A DNA stretch of 64,000 nt from Boswellia sacra (GCA_013180625.2 SNVD02015055.1:33257-97256), one strand, 5' to 3'. Shown: positions 1 to 13,400, counted from the stretch's first letter. Notes: a model not told the origin generated them from the sequence alone. Numbers and translations: made by a program.

Positions 1-3000
1 GCAGGAAGGACACCGCATAAGCAAAGTCCCTGTAGTGCTTAGCTCTCATGCAATAGCCATAGTCTTGGGTTTTGTAGCTACCGGTTATATAGTAACAGGC
101 CACATACTCCATGTTCCTCAGCATTGGAACCTATACAAATATTCAAAAGTACTACTTAGTGAAATTATTGATGAGAGTTCATGAATTTTTCAGCAATTTT
201 ATAACTAATTACACTTAATTAGCTCATAATTAACCTGACTACAGAGTTGATCAGCCATGAAGAAGTCCAGCATGAAAACCTGTACGGATAATTTAGTGTT
301 GATTAGAGTGAAAGATTAGCAGTTTGCTCAAGCCTATCGAAACCATCTAAATCTATTTGCAGTGAAATTGTGTTGGCAGTAAGTACCTTGTAGAGAGGTG
401 ATAGAATGATATTTCGTATAACAGAGAGGAAACGATAACGGCTTGATCGGTAGAAAATGTTGAAAGGGCACACAAGTAGCACTAAAAAGATCTGTACATG
501 TAGACATGTTAAAAAGCTTTAGAGAGCCGAGCCAAAATTGCTTGTATAGAAAAGGTTAATTTTGTATGTAATGAATAATATGCCTAAAAAATTACCAGTA
601 ATAGAAAGCCTGGAATTGCTTGAACTTGGGTATAAGAATACCCTTTCATCACTAGCGACAAATGAATAAATAGGACCCCCACTACAGCAGTCATTGAGGT
701 GGTACATATCAAGAAAACATCTCTGTACTTAAGCTCCTTGGTAGGGGCCAGCTCAAAGATGAAGCTGTAGTTTATACGAGTCTTCCTCCACATAAAAATG
801 TTGCAACCATACAGGAAGAAATGTAGAAACATTAAGCTGAACATGCTGCAAATATAGAAATTTATGTGAGCAACCATTAACAAATTATAAGAGTTACATG
901 AATGATTTTTAAAGCTGGTGGCAAGAGGATCAAACTGATGGGAGCTACTTGCCTAAGTACGGGATATACAGTTTCCATGTAGATTGTATCCGATTGTGGT
1001 CTGTACATTCCTGCGATGTGAGCCATAATAACATATCCAACTAGGAGAGCAATGAAGCACCCAGTGAACAGCCCTGAATGAATTTGAAGAAATTAAGTTA
1101 AGATAAATACTCATATTTATGTATAGCAATCGCATGCTATGAAATTTTCTCTTGGTAATCTAGTATTAGCACCAAACACTAGATTTTGTTATGAATTTGG
1201 ATGGTTAGCATTAAGATACACATAAATGCACAATCTAATTTTAGATTATGTAAAGCAAATCGGCAGAAGGCCAAATTTCTGAGCCAGGTAGTGAAGTTGC
1301 CATCCAACATAGCTTAGCACTGTTTAAAAAAAAAAAAAAAAAACTAGTGCCGGGCCTGCTGGCTTTAGGTGTCTATATATTTCTTTTTTTTGGTGGTTCA
1401 ATCCTTGTACGGTCCAATTTGTCTAAAACATTGTAAGGTTGATTATGGGACCTGTGCTTTATTTGTCCACCACGAAAAAGTGAACCAGGTGCAGCCCTTC
1501 ATTTTGAGTGTTAGTGGCCTAATGGGTCCATACTTTTGTTTCTTTAAAGCCGATATTATTTGCCACAAAGTGAACTAGCCGAAAATCTCTCCTTAAAAGG
1601 GCTGATTAAAATATAAGTACTTCAATTGGACATGTCATTTATCATGGAATTTTAAGCTGTTAAAATGAAAAATTTACGAGTAACTTACCAATGAAGAAGG
1701 TCACAGAATGTGATTCTTTGCGGTGATGAGGCCTGAGATATTTCATGGCCTTTCTTCGATCTTCATCAGCAAAGTGCTTGATGAATATCTCCTCAACTTC
1801 ATCTCCTAAATTCATTGCCTGTCATTTCTAAGACTAGTAAGCAAACTCAACTGCTTTACGAAGTTGTACTCCAATATAGCAAGTAATAAGACAAGCAAAT
1901 CTAAATAAGATTTACATTAATGTAAGGCATGCTTTGTGCAGACACAAACTACAGTATCAATGGCCACTTTAGATTGTCGGCACCGAATCAGATTAAAGGA
2001 TAGAAAGTGGCCAACATCTAAAAAATCCTCCCATATCATAAGTTCATGCGGGCATGATATGCAGCAACCTATGCATGAATGACCATAAGCACCAAAACAT
2101 ATTAACTTCATTTATTTAAGGCTTCTGCTATTTACCTTATCTGAGCTATTGAAATAGGAGCTCTCTACTACTTTTAGATAAATGGGTAGAACTTGTTTTC
2201 CTGTAACCTGAATAAAGAACCCAGAAATTTTTATTTTTATTTTTAAATTATTAGTTACATACATAAACCATAATAAAAAGTTTATTGAAGACATACAAGC
2301 CCTTTGTTTACTTACTTTGTCAAATTTCTTCAAAATCTTTATAAAAGCAAGCATGTTCAAGTTCCTGGAAAACATATTAACTGTGAGCAAGTAATATTCT
2401 TTCTTCAGTTGAATTCAATAATGTAACAAGTTTGATTTGACTTGTTAAGATCTTTGAAACTGGTACCTGTAGGTCTTGAGATATCCCAATCCTTTATAGA
2501 GCTCAGTGAGAGCTCCTTTTATCATCTTCTCTGCATGATGCAACTTTGTTTTGTTGATGTGCAGCTTACTTCCTTCAGGAATTTTATTTGAGGATTGGTT
2601 AACTAAATCTCCCCAAAGTAGGTCACTAATTGCTGAGAATTTGCGAGATGGTGTTGTTAGAGGAATATTTATTCTTAAGTTTTTCCCTTGGCAATGGAAC
2701 ACACCACTCGAGAGAGTCCTAAGCTTGCTTTCCTCTCTTCTCATTCTCATTGATTTTCCAGTCTCATCTGATCTTGAGGAGTCTTCCAACGGTACGTCAT
2801 TTTTCTCCAAGTCATCTGTGCTGTTGTCTTGTAATTGTTCTTGTTGGGTTCTGTCCTTCACAGAATCCTCCTCTGTATCCAAGGAAAATTAAAATTGATA
2901 TACATGTAATATTATAATAACTGGCTAATTCAATCATCAACTGAAAAGAGGAGAAAAAGTACCTATAATTCCCCCTAGAAAAAAAATTCTGTTTGTTTGT

Positions 3001-4025
3001 TTTGGACTCAATATTTTGGTTTGTACGGATTCACATTGATCAACAATAAGAAAATCCATGTATTGAAAAATTTTGAGGCCTCTTTTTTAATTGTATATTC
3101 GTGGGGGAAAATATTAGTATTCAAGTATATAATCCGTCCGAAATAATCTGCTCAATTGTATGATGTATGTGTTAAGCTGCAGTTTTACATGCAAGTATAT
3201 GCAAAAGATGCATGTACATATGTAGTCATAGAAATAAGCATTTGTTGATTTATGTGCTGATATGATAATGCTCTAGGTTGTAAGTAAAAAAGTGATATTT
3301 ACAGGTAATAGTGAAAAGTAAAACTTGTTTTTCATTTTAATAAATTCGATCAAAGACAGAGATAATTGCATACCACATGAAGAAATGGTGCATGAAATTG
3401 AATCTTCTTCCTTGGAGTCCTGAGAAGAAGCTCCCTTGCCACGCTGCTGCTTGATTGCAGTTTTGAGTTCAATGAGAATCTCAATCTGTTTCTTCAAGGT
3501 CTCTCCTCTGTCCAAGAACTCTTTCTCCTTAGTCTTGTAGAAATGGTTCACTTTGTTGAGTTGCAAGTCGAGGCATGTAAAGAACTCTTTGGCAGCATCA
3601 GTATCAGCAAATTGGTCAAGCAATTCCGTCTCATAAAAATCAGTCTTGCTAGCTGAACTAGCAAGTTTCTTATGGACCTATTGACACCAAAACAAACAAC
3701 CACTTAAGATATAAAAATTTAGTCAAATAAAGCATAATGCATATAGATATCAACTTTGAAGAGTGAGAGAGAGGTGGGAGGGAGAGAGTAGTACTTGAAT
3801 GGCACCATGTTCTCTACGTTGGTGATGCCCAAATAAAGAGAACTTCCCTATAGAAGAAACTAAGGTGTTGGCCAAGGTGCCATGTTGGTTCCCGGTGCTG
3901 GTGGGGGTGGTGTTATTATTAAGAAGAATTTTCTTGAGATCTTTCTTGAGTTGCCAATAATCAACAAAGGCATCTTTCCATTCAGGAACAAGCTGACCCT
4001 CAAACTGCTTAGAGAACTTCACCAT
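1..4025 (-). CDS. PHO1: PHO1-family phosphate exporter (SPX-EXS), 3' end outside window
   Basis: Membrane protein of the PHO1 family, which exports inorganic phosphate (root xylem loading) from Golgi/endosomal membranes. Exons read from splice sites: 4025-3795, 3677-3374, 2872-2467, 2364-2316, 2207-2136, 1818-1689, 1073-953, 845-596, 491-387, 279-235 and 130-1 (continuing outside). Phases join without a break for about 614 codons; the family is usually near 780, so about 165 C-terminal residues are missing. The N-terminus [20 protein letters not shown] is the SPX start. The SPX lysine-rich motifs YKTKEKEF and KILKKFDK, which bind inositol pyrophosphates in the family, are present. EXS-region segments follow ([41 protein letters not shown]). 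The N-terminus looks closer to the PHO1;H1 type than to PHO1 itself, but that is from memory. The intron after exon 7 uses a GC donor. The exact paralogue is uncertain; the family is very likely. Confidence 0.93.
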
Positions 4026-4141
4026 GCTTGATATTAGAAAATGAATGAAGACGAGATAGCAATGATATTGGATGTTGTGGTGTAGCTATAGGTAGGCCTT
4101 AATTGTGAGTTGTGAGTGTTCAATTGAACGCCATGGCAGTG

Positions 4142-4150
4142 TTATTTATG
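4142..4150 (-). promoter_or_regulatory. TATA-like box of the PHO1-family gene
   Basis: On the minus strand the sequence CATAAATAAC lies about 120 bases upstream of the PHO1 start codon, a plausible distance for a TATA-type core promoter with a short 5' UTR. No transcript data support it, and similar AT-rich words are common here. Confidence 0.25.
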
Positions 4151-6643
4151 GGCCTAAGAAGGAATATGATTGATGTGCCGCTTGACAGCACATTCTAAAA
4201 TATCCTTGGCACTTATTCTATCCTATGCTTCCTCCACTTGAGCATCTAAAGTGGCCAGGTTCGCCGGAGAATCACCAAACCGCTACCGGATGTGATCACT
4301 TCTAGGCCAACATGTTCTCATGGGCATTTTGAAGTGCTTGGGAATTTAAAGAGGATAGCAGTGGGACGTCATCATCATCTATTATTATATTTTAATTTAT
4401 TCTCAAAGCGCATATATATATATGAAAAAGCTAGCAATTCGTAGTTTGTCATTTAGGAGAACTTAAACAACAAAGTTTTCCAACATAAAAAAATTACTAT
4501 TAAAGCCTCATTTTTAACATGAAAAATGCCGCAAATAAAGGGCAATATAGATAATTGGCAACAAACGTCCTACTAGTAGGTCAAGAGCTGCTCATTTGCG
4601 AAAGTGAAGCTAATTGGCTACTTAATCAACAACACACGAAGATGAACTCTAATTAGACCACCCGGATTTCCACTAATTTAGGATAATAAAGGTTTCCATT
4701 ATTTCCCATCGCCATTTTAATTGAGAAATATTTTCCGTTAATTTTACATATAAACTAAAAGATAATAATATATGATGTATCTGCAAGGTTATATAATAAA
4801 GATAAGCAGCTATCATATTCACATAAATTAATTAGTAGTCATATTCATTATAAAAAATTTATCAAATCTTTGACTATTTATGTATACCGATTGATTGCTG
4901 GAAGACCCTTGTTTCAAAATTTTTCTCGTACAATGTAAACATTTTAACTCTTTGGCTAGAAATCTGAATGATATTTGCATCTCTCAAAACTGATATTAAC
5001 TTTGCATCTGTTGGAGACGAGATGTGACATCATGACCTCAAATTGGCAAGAAAAAGTTTCAGTTAACCAATGCGTGATACATGTAATAATTTAATACTAG
5101 AATATCTTTTTATACTCGGTATTCACCTTTCTGGGTACCATTCTTGTAGATAAAAGTAGCTAAGAAACATATTCCCGTGCACAATATCTACACGTAGGAT
5201 ATGAGATAAAACTGTATAATTACGAAATAACGTACTTGGAATAAGTTAAAAAGTACTTAAAATTAATGGAAATACTGCTAGAGTGTCCAGAAGTTGAAGA
5301 AGTAGAGATGATAGTATTATTATGAGTGACAAAGGTTCGATGTTCTCTTCTCTCTCTCTTGTTGTTCCGCTCCCACTTTCACCTTCAACTTGTCAATACG
5401 AGAACTTCCACCAAACAATTTTTCTTTTTTCCAAAACCCAAAAGCAAAGTTTGGTTTCTCTCTCAAAAATGTTTTCATGTATTTTCTTTCTACATAGACA
5501 TGGATCGCAACACCAACATCGCAATTGTGGAAAACTGACAGCGTGCTTAGGGTGGCTGACTCAAAGATACGCCCCGGTCACATCCATCTCTTCTTGTCTC
5601 TTTTAATTTCCTTGCAACAATAATGCAATTAATTTATTCGTTATGTAATCTAATAATTTATCATTCAAAGGCCATTACTAATTAACTAAAACTATTTTGG
5701 GACACTTAATTTATCCTATGCCAAATGTAGAATAATTGCTATGAAAAGCATATTTTAATTTGTTACCAACTATATCAATTACGCAAAGCATGAAGAAATT
5801 AATATATCGTTTTAAGACTATCATACATGTAATTTGTGTAGTTTAATTAAGAAAAAAATTAATTTCCACGTCGAGTAGTGTGACTTAAAAGAGAGAAAAG
5901 AAAAAGGGTTCCCACCAAATCCAAGGTCTTTGATTTATTGGACCAATTACGAGCCATGAAAATGATGGTCTGATTCGGATTGCAATTTTGGGTGCGCCCT
6001 TGTATGCTACCCACCTTTTCCTTTTTTTTTTTTTCTTAGTCTTTGATAACATTATCATTTCATAGTCTATGTTGTACAGATTAAAACTTCGACCCCACTG
6101 CATGCCCAATCATGAAAATTGAAAAATAAAGCACAAAGATTGCATCGATCTATTATATATATATATCAGTGATCAGCCTCAAGATAGTCAATGCATTATA
6201 CGCAATCATATATGTTGATCACTTATTATATATCATGTCATTTATAGTAATATCAGTTTGTGATTATGACATTAATTTATGAGATATATAATTAAATGAG
6301 GTTATAACTTGATATTTAGCACTATAAGTGTATAAAATGACATAAATCCTCTCTAACACAAACCAATATATTGTTAGGTTGTGTTTGTTCCTGTGTACTT
6401 TTATGTAACAAAAAAATTAGCTTGGAAATTGAAGCATTTTTTTTTTGGGTGAAATTGAAAACTCTGAGAATCAGGTTAGGACAAAATATATGCTCTCCCG
6501 TCAATTTCCATCATCTTAACTTTCCTTTTTAGACTTCCGAGGACATGTGTTGAGCACTTCAACTCGATTTCTGGTCTTGAGGCTTCTCTAGCTATAAAGC
6601 ATGAATAAATATTGTACTAAGATTCAGTTGACAAATATTGACC
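4151..6643. other. Intergenic DNA, no supported gene
   Basis: AT-rich sequence upstream of the PHO1-family gene. Short open frames near 5322-5606 (plus) and 5885-6109 (minus) have no recognisable domain, no splice-supported continuation and low-complexity composition, so I treat them as chance. It probably includes the PHO1 promoter in its left few hundred bases. Confidence 0.5.
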
Positions 6644-6787
6644 TTATTTCAATGGGTTCAGTAGTGAGCTAGCCATCCATTCTTGACAGGTTTCAATTAT
6701 ACTTGCACGAGCTTTGAATTCCAAATCCTTGCACCTCTGAATAATATGCTTTAATGGAAGAATAAGATGCCACTCTTCAATTCCACA
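6644..6787 (-). pseudogene. Possible terminal exon or gene relic, unknown family
   Basis: A minus-strand open stretch of about 48 codons begins next to an acceptor-like TAATGCAG and ends in TAA (6644-6646). It contains GIEEWHLILPLKHIIQRC and is followed by EFKARASIIETCQEWM, a composition that looks coding. Upstream on the same strand other open pieces occur at about 6953-7050 and 7180-7270, but they contain stop codons and do not join cleanly. I do not recognise the protein. It is either a decayed gene or a gene with exons I cannot assemble. Confidence 0.25.
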
Positions 6788-7848
6788 CCTGCATTATATA
6801 TACAATAATTTCTTCAAAGTATAATTCTTTTTTAGAGTAATATTCAAATATAATGTTAGGTTTAAAATTCCAAAAGATGGAAAATGATTCTAAGCATATG
6901 ATTCTGGATTACGGTTCCATATACATGTAATGCACTTCAGTCATAAAATTCCCACATTGCTTCCTTCAAAATAGATTGAGAACCCATCTCTTCCATTCCT
7001 TCATTATCCTTTTTGCACAGCTTGATGATTCAGTTCAGGGCATATTCTTCTGTAAGAATAATGATACTCTAACAATAACAACAACAATAATAATAATAAT
7101 ATTAAACTATATTTCTATATATCTATATAAATATATATGACACCTAAGGATATTTGGCGAGTATATGCTTTACTTGGCATCTTCCATGTCTGATTTGATC
7201 ATTTCTCCTAGTTTCGATTTGGCCCTGTAACGGATTCTGATTCTTTTGAATGTATTAGGCACCACAATCTTTGGGAGATATAGTTGAGAAGGGAATAGAA
7301 AAATGTTTGGAAAAGGTTGGTATAGATGTAAGTGATGTGTACCTAAGTATTGATACTATGTATATATATGCTCTGTGTTTAGCTTATATGAAAATTATTG
7401 AATGAATTAAAGAAAAATACTTTAATTGGTAATCCAATATTGTTCGATTTCTAGGGTTTATGCTCGAATTAACTTTACACGGGGTTGGATTTGGATTCTC
7501 ATGACGTGTTAGTTAGGAATCAAAATCTTCCTGAGTTTTTTATCAAAAGAAGATCATGGAGATGGTTCATCATCTAATTTGGGTTCTTGTCACATAAAAT
7601 GAACTAGTACCTTATGTCCCCCATTTAAGATTAATACAAAAAAAAAAAAAAATCATGGAGAAATCTAGTGACATTGGAAAATTTTATTTATCAAATAAAA
7701 AAATATAGATAATTTTTGTGCATATCATTTTCCCCATGAGGAATCATGCATGGATGTACTTTTATGATTTGTTTATTCTTAGCTAAGAAACTCAAATGAT
7801 AATTTTTTGTCTGTTCTTGGACTGTAAAACAGTAGATATGGCTCGCAG

Positions 7849-7982
7849 AGGCCGGGGAATCAAATTCAGAATCTCTTTTCTCTCCTGATTTGGATGATTA
7901 AGATGATGTTACGTCAATGGAAATTATGGAAAAAGACTGGATGGTTCTTAATTCGTTATGCAAGTTGGGTTTGGAGCTTACT
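7849..7982 (+). pseudogene. Possible exon relic on the plus strand
   Basis: An acceptor-like CTCGCAG precedes a frame that is open except for one TAA (7899-7901) and ends at a donor-like GTAAGAT. It reads AGESNSESLFSPDLDD, stop, then EIMEKDWMVLNSLCKLGLEL. The acidic, serine-rich composition is exon-like, but no partner exons were assembled and no family was recognised. It may be chance. Confidence 0.18.
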
Positions 7983-7999
7983 GTAAGATTATAATAGAT

Positions 8000-10900
8000 T
8001 AACGTTCTACAGAACAGAATTGAACCATATATATCGTGCATGTGTATCACTGGACTACCTTTTTTTTTTTTTTTTTAAAGCATAATAAATTCATCTTGGA
8101 GAGTACCTTTTAAACTCCATTGAAGCAATACTGAAGTTCCCTAATTTCATAGGAACCTCGATACATATTATATTTGGCGTTGTCATCCTTTGTCGACCAT
8201 CATTATATATAAAATAAAGGAGTGGCAGAGCCACTCTCAAAGCCTACAGGGCGTCAGGGCCAGATGAGTGGCTCATTTTCTATGCGTGTTTTAAGTGGCA
8301 AAAATGGCCATGCATGGCTTATAATTAATTCATTCGTTTCTTATAAGTTGACTTTAGCTAATTAAATTATTTCTTAATAATTAATTTGTTATGTATAAAT
8401 TGTTTATAAAGTATTCTTAACTTTTGTCTAAAAGCATACATATATAATAACACTTCAAAAACTATGCAGAGTCCGTTGAAAATGATGTAATTAATTTTAT
8501 TGTAAAAATTATTTAATTTAGTACCGCATTCAATGATTTTTATCAAAAAATTCTTTTGATAAATTTTCAATCGCTTAATACAGTATGAAATAAATATCGA
8601 TTGATTTTTACAACCAAACAGTACAGATTTCGAGATATTAATGCGAAGAATACACATTACGAGCTACTCATTAATTATTTATGGATGTGGCTCTCCTTGA
8701 CTCAAAGTCCTGGCTCCACCCTCATCATCAGAAGTGTTGTTCGTTGAAAATTTGTGGCGAAATTTAAGTGGAATATTGAGGGTAGGATAATTGGACAAAA
8801 TGTGTCATGTACAGCACGCCAAATCAATACTAGACGACTGAACGATTGTTAACAAAATGAAGAAGGAAAGAAACTTGAAGAGGATTGCTGCACATCGAGG
8901 AAGGGTTTTTCGCCATGGTTGTCTTTCCTAATTAAAGAGAGATAAAATACTTGTTCGACAAAACAAAAACACCAAAAAGTTATATATGTAGTTTGGTCAG
9001 TTCCCACCATGCATGTTAATTAATTCAATTGAAAATATAGGGTCCCAAAACCCCTAGTTAGAAATCAACGGAAAAAGAAAAAAAACCCCCCAAAAAAATC
9101 ATAATATTGTGAATATGTATACATAATGTTTAATGACCTACTTAAAAAAAAAAAAAAAAGAAATCTGAGAACATATGTAGAATATCAAATCATTAAGATG
9201 CAAACTACTAGCACATAATTTTATAAAATTAAATAAAATCAACATGCGATAATCCTACTTTAATCAAGTAACAACAAACGGCATCATGTTATGTTGGTTA
9301 GTGGATGTAAATCCGCATGCGTAAATAAATATTTCGTGTACGTATCATCAGACGGAATATAATCTATCGATAGGATTTCCAGGAAAAGCTGATAGCAGTT
9401 TTAGCTCACTGGAGCTCCAATAAATTATTATTTATAATCTCTATTGTCACCTTATTATATACAATCCCAATTAATTTGAGAAAAGTATATATATGATTAG
9501 GATTACGATTTGTGTTAGGAAAATCCCACTACAAAGGTGACACATTAAGCTACGGCAATTTAGAAGAGGGCACAGGCACAGCGACCTCAATTGAATTAGC
9601 ATGCCGGCTCATCGGGTGGGCTGCACTGTCCTGGAGCCTCCTCCACGATACTGCAAGAATAATTAAAGTATAGATCAACAATAAAAGTCAATTTTAATAA
9701 TAACGTTAATGGTATACAGACTAAGATTCCATTAGAACAGTATTTATAGTAATCTGATTCTGATCGATGTTATGATTGTATTATTAACTCTATATGGTTT
9801 GTGCTGGAACTATTATATTTTCTGTGATTTTTAACACGAGGTGGCTTGCATGCTAGCTAGCTATTATTATTCAATTAGTTTAAGAAACTCTATAAAGAAT
9901 AATAATATATTAGGAATATTATTTAGTACTAAAATTAGCAACTTTGATTAATTTGTGGAGAGATAGATTTGGACTTATCTAATAATATTAATGGGAGCAA
10001 AATATTCTCTTTGGATGTGTTAAATTTTCTAATTTTATATACTTATCTTATCATGGGAAAGCGTATTCTTTAAACTAATTAATGTTAATCCAAATCGCTA
10101 ATTATAAGAAATTACCCAACTTGCAAGTAGTCTTTATCATTTGAACATGCATGATTAATTGATAATGGAACCCTGATGATCATATTCATTTGAAATTGTG
10201 CTAGATCCTGTTAAAGGCAAGAAGCGTGGCACTACATTTCACCGGTGACCACGCCGAAGAAAGTGAAAAAAGAAAAAAAAAAGTGGAAAAGTTTCATGCA
10301 TTGACTGGCTATTATTTCGATCGTGAACCAGAAATTTTCGGTTCCCAAATTGTAATTAAATCAATAATTCTACTTTACAAAAGAACGTTCAACAACTAAA
10401 GCAATTTAAGCAAACAAACAAATTAGCTAGGCTAATCAATGATCGATATTGCAAGTCTTTATCAACCACATATGCAACATTTACACTCTTTGGCTTCCCA
10501 AAAAGAAGAAGCAAATCTTACCATATAAAAATGCATTATGTATATGATATAAGAAATAATCCAAGTACTGGGTCGAGTCTCAGCCACAAACCTCACATAT
10601 GCGGAGAAACTTGTTTGCTTTGTAAAGTAAATTTATGGTAAAAGATTCACAAAAATGTGCATATCCATGCCAAGTCCCTTCAAAGCATAGCATAGTTACT
10701 TCTCCCATCAACCACGCCAAGTTAAAAGCCAAACTCAAAAAGATTACGTGACTCTCTTTAATATATGATATCACCGCGGAGAGAGTGTCAACGAGTACTC
10801 CTTCGTTTGAGAGCTGCAATATAAAAGTAATTTAATACAATTAACCTGTGTAGGAAAGCGAATCTTTTCAAGGATCTACCACTTTATATATATAATAATA

Positions 10901-11579
10901 TCAAGCCCTTCCCTTTAGTTGATAAGCTAATTAAGTCATGAATTGAGATCACTCTATAGACTTTCTCAGCACCCATCACTAGCACTACTTTTTGGATGTG
11001 CTTTACACAGAAAAAGGGAGACCCAAATCATCGAATGCTAGCAATCAATTTTATCGTTAATCTTTAACTTTTATATATATATATATATACATATTTTTTT
11101 TTTTTTGCTTGAGGTACTCGATATGAAGATCATTAATTAATTTTGCTACATAAGTTTTTGTGCATTAATATTAATTTAGGAGTGATATATATCTATATAT
11201 ATGCATGCTTAATTAGCGGGCTGGCAGTGCATCATTGTTATCTTAGAGATCATCTTATCTTCTCCGGTTTGGAGATTGATCATAAAATCCGGAAAAAGGG
11301 TATCAAGCTATTTGCCCGGCTGCCAATATTACTTGAATATATAATTTAACATTAAGGGAAATATAGTAATAACAAAGTAATAATGGAGATCTATTTTGAG
11401 TTTTAAATGTATGTTTTAATTTACCATACTAGATTTCTTTTGAAGCACATTATCGAGTTGTTGAACATTATAACATAAGCAATCGAAAGAATGCAAATGC
11501 ATTTGTCACAGTGATTACGTTGAACATGAGATTAAAAAATCAAATCAAATTAAGATTCGATGAAAACTTGTAACAATCA
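8000..11579. other. Intergenic DNA, no supported gene
   Basis: AT-rich sequence with short poly(A/T) runs and TA dinucleotide tracts (for example about 11075-11088). Open frames at 8367-8657 and 10580-10819 (minus) and 11143-11349 (plus) lack recognisable domains and splice context. A small exon-like piece on the minus strand (about 9597-9651, after TTCTTGCAG) cannot be connected to anything. Confidence 0.45.
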
Positions 11580-11581
11580 TA

Positions 11582-11740
11582 TGTTACGATCCACATCAAC
11601 TAAATATGGGATTAGTTGGTGGTGTTGCTAGGATCCCACATCGACTAAGTATGGGATTGGTTGGTGGTTTATAAGCCTATGTGCACCCTCCTCTTAGAAG
11701 CCGGTTTTTAAGGGTGAGTTCTACCCATGGGTTTGTAACA
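11582..11740 (+). repeat. TRIM 5' LTR
   Basis: 159 bases, TG...CA ends with a six-base inverted terminus (TGTTAC/GTAACA). It is internally repetitive: a unit with GATCCACATCAACTAA is followed by a second with GATCCCACATCGACTAA, each leading into TATGGGATTRGTTGGTGG. Confidence 0.88.
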
Positions 11741-11878
11741 ATTGGTATCAGAGCTAGCCCACGCGAGGCCCACGTTGCCTATGTGCACCCTCCTCTTAGA
11801 AGCCGGTTTTTAAGGGTGAGTTCTACCCATGGGTTTGTAACAATTGGTATCAGAGCTAGCCCACGCGAGGCCCACGTT
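11675..11878 (+). repeat. 102-base tandem duplication spanning LTR end and PBS
   Basis: Units 11675-11776 and 11777-11878 are nearly identical. Each holds the last part of the LTR plus the primer binding site TGGTATCAGAGC (11743-11754 and 11845-11856) and the start of the internal domain. The element therefore carries two potential primer sites. Confidence 0.85.
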
Positions 11879-11975
11879 GCGGAGGGGGCGACCTGGGAAG
11901 GGACGACCTAGAAAGGCTAGAGTGGGCCACCCAGAGTGGGCCGCCGTGGACGTCGGTGTCGGAAGCGTGGTGGTA

Positions 11976-12134
11976 TGTTACGATCCACATCAACTAAGTA
12001 TGGGATTAGTTGGTGGTGTTGCTAGGATCCCACATCGACTAAGTATGGGATTGGTTGGTGGTTTATAAGCCTATGTGCACCCTCCCCTTAAAAGCCGGTT
12101 TTTAAGGGTGAGTTCTACCCATGGGTTTGTAACA
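11976..12134 (+). repeat. TRIM 3' LTR
   Basis: Second copy of the 159-base terminal repeat, preceded by a purine-rich stretch (GGAAGCGTGGTGG) that can serve as polypurine tract. It differs from the 5' copy at only a few positions, so the insertion is fairly young. Confidence 0.86.
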
Positions 12135-13014
12135 CAATCACTCATCTCAGTTACCTTTTGGTATCTTTCTTAATTACATCTACAATTGGAAGCCGCATGC
12201 GGCTTTGTGGAGAGCTAACTTGTGCAACTTCTTACAAAGGCACAGCACTATCAATTCTTCTTTCCTTTTCGGTTCAATGTACCAAATTGCTAGTCATGAT
12301 CATTTTATAGTTTAATTATTATGGTAAGGGCTTTTGGCAAAGTACATGTTGCATTTTACTACTCAAATATCAAAGCTTTTCCGTTTGCAATTTCTGAAAT
12401 TCAGACACACGACAAAGCATAATTATAATATAACTCCACCTTTTATATTCCATAAAAGGGGAAAGAAAATAGCTGCTCTAAAGAAACTTTAAGCCTTTTT
12501 TGACCAGTCATCTTTAACAAAAAGCTTAACAATCACTTGTGTCAGATTAAAGCAAACACTGAAAGCCAAACAAAGCGGAAACATGAATGATAAAACCCTC
12601 TTGGTTTTAGTTGGAATTGTCTCTTCCGGGTCTTGAATTCAATATATATAACTTAAAAGAGTGATTATTAAAATCATTAATTTATTGTTATATCTTTAAA
12701 TTAATATAAATCAATAGTTAAAAATTTAAGTGGAAAATGTCTTAAATTGTATTTGTATATTCCTTATCTAGTACTTCATGCAAATTAAATATCTATGTAC
12801 AAGTATCTACACATGTTATTAAATATTTTTTCATTACTCATGGGTAACTTACGATGAGAAGCGGATCCAAATTAATTTCAGAAGTGTATCCTTTGTGAAT
12901 GTGAAAAATATAAAGTGGTTGATTTCATTAAACTTAAACTAAGATCTGCACGAATTGCTTTTATGGGATAAAAAATTTGACAAAATAATATCGTCGTCCA
13001 ATATATAGATAGAT

Positions 13015-13400
13015 ATCGGACAGGTGTTTTCTAGCTAATGGTAGAAGTGTAGTTCAATCTATCCAGGCCCAATAAACATGGCCATGCTCCACGAGGCCTG
13101 TTGACGCAATTTGGGCTTAATGACGCACGCCACCAAACAAAGGACGTGAACAAATCTCCTCTTATCTTAAAAAAATAAAAAAATTTCCCATAAATTCTTA
13201 AGGTTTCATTAAAACAGGGTTCTATGCCTATTTTGAAAATTTCAAAATTAAGCATTGTAATGTGCCCTTTTAGTAACATATTTTAAATGAGGATTTTATC
13301 TCATTAGTTCTTGCTCAAATAATGTTACATGTTTATTTAATTATACCATTTAAAAATCATATTTCAATATGAACAATTGCTTTAAGTTTCACAAATTGCT
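13015..13400. repeat. Local segmental duplication, copy 1
   Basis: Matches 13668-14035 in the same orientation with many substitutions and indels. Shared landmarks, in order, are CTAGCTAATGGTA, GAGGCCTG, CAATTTGGGC, CCAAACA, AATAATGTTACAT and TTTCAATATGAACAATT. No coding capacity was recognised. Confidence 0.65.

Larger units (their letters stand above)
11582..12134 (+). mobile_element. TRIM: miniature LTR retrotransposon
   Basis: Two near-identical direct repeats of 159 bases (11582-11740 and 11976-12134) begin TGTTAC and end GTAACA. They flank only 235 bases with no retroviral gene. Two bases after the first repeat lies TGGTATCAGAGC, complementary to the 3' end of initiator-methionine tRNA, the usual primer binding site. 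CAATCA occurs at 11574-11579, two bases before the element, and again directly after it (12135-12140), which suggests a target site duplication. This is the structure of terminal-repeat retrotransposons in miniature, which depend on other elements for their enzymes. Confidence 0.88.

Noticed and set aside
5322..5606. 94-codon plus-strand open frame
   Set aside because: Low-complexity Ser/Phe/Leu composition, no domain, no splice continuation, and an overlapping frame of similar length.
10580..10819. 79-codon minus-strand open frame
   Set aside because: No recognised family or neighbouring exons; probably chance.
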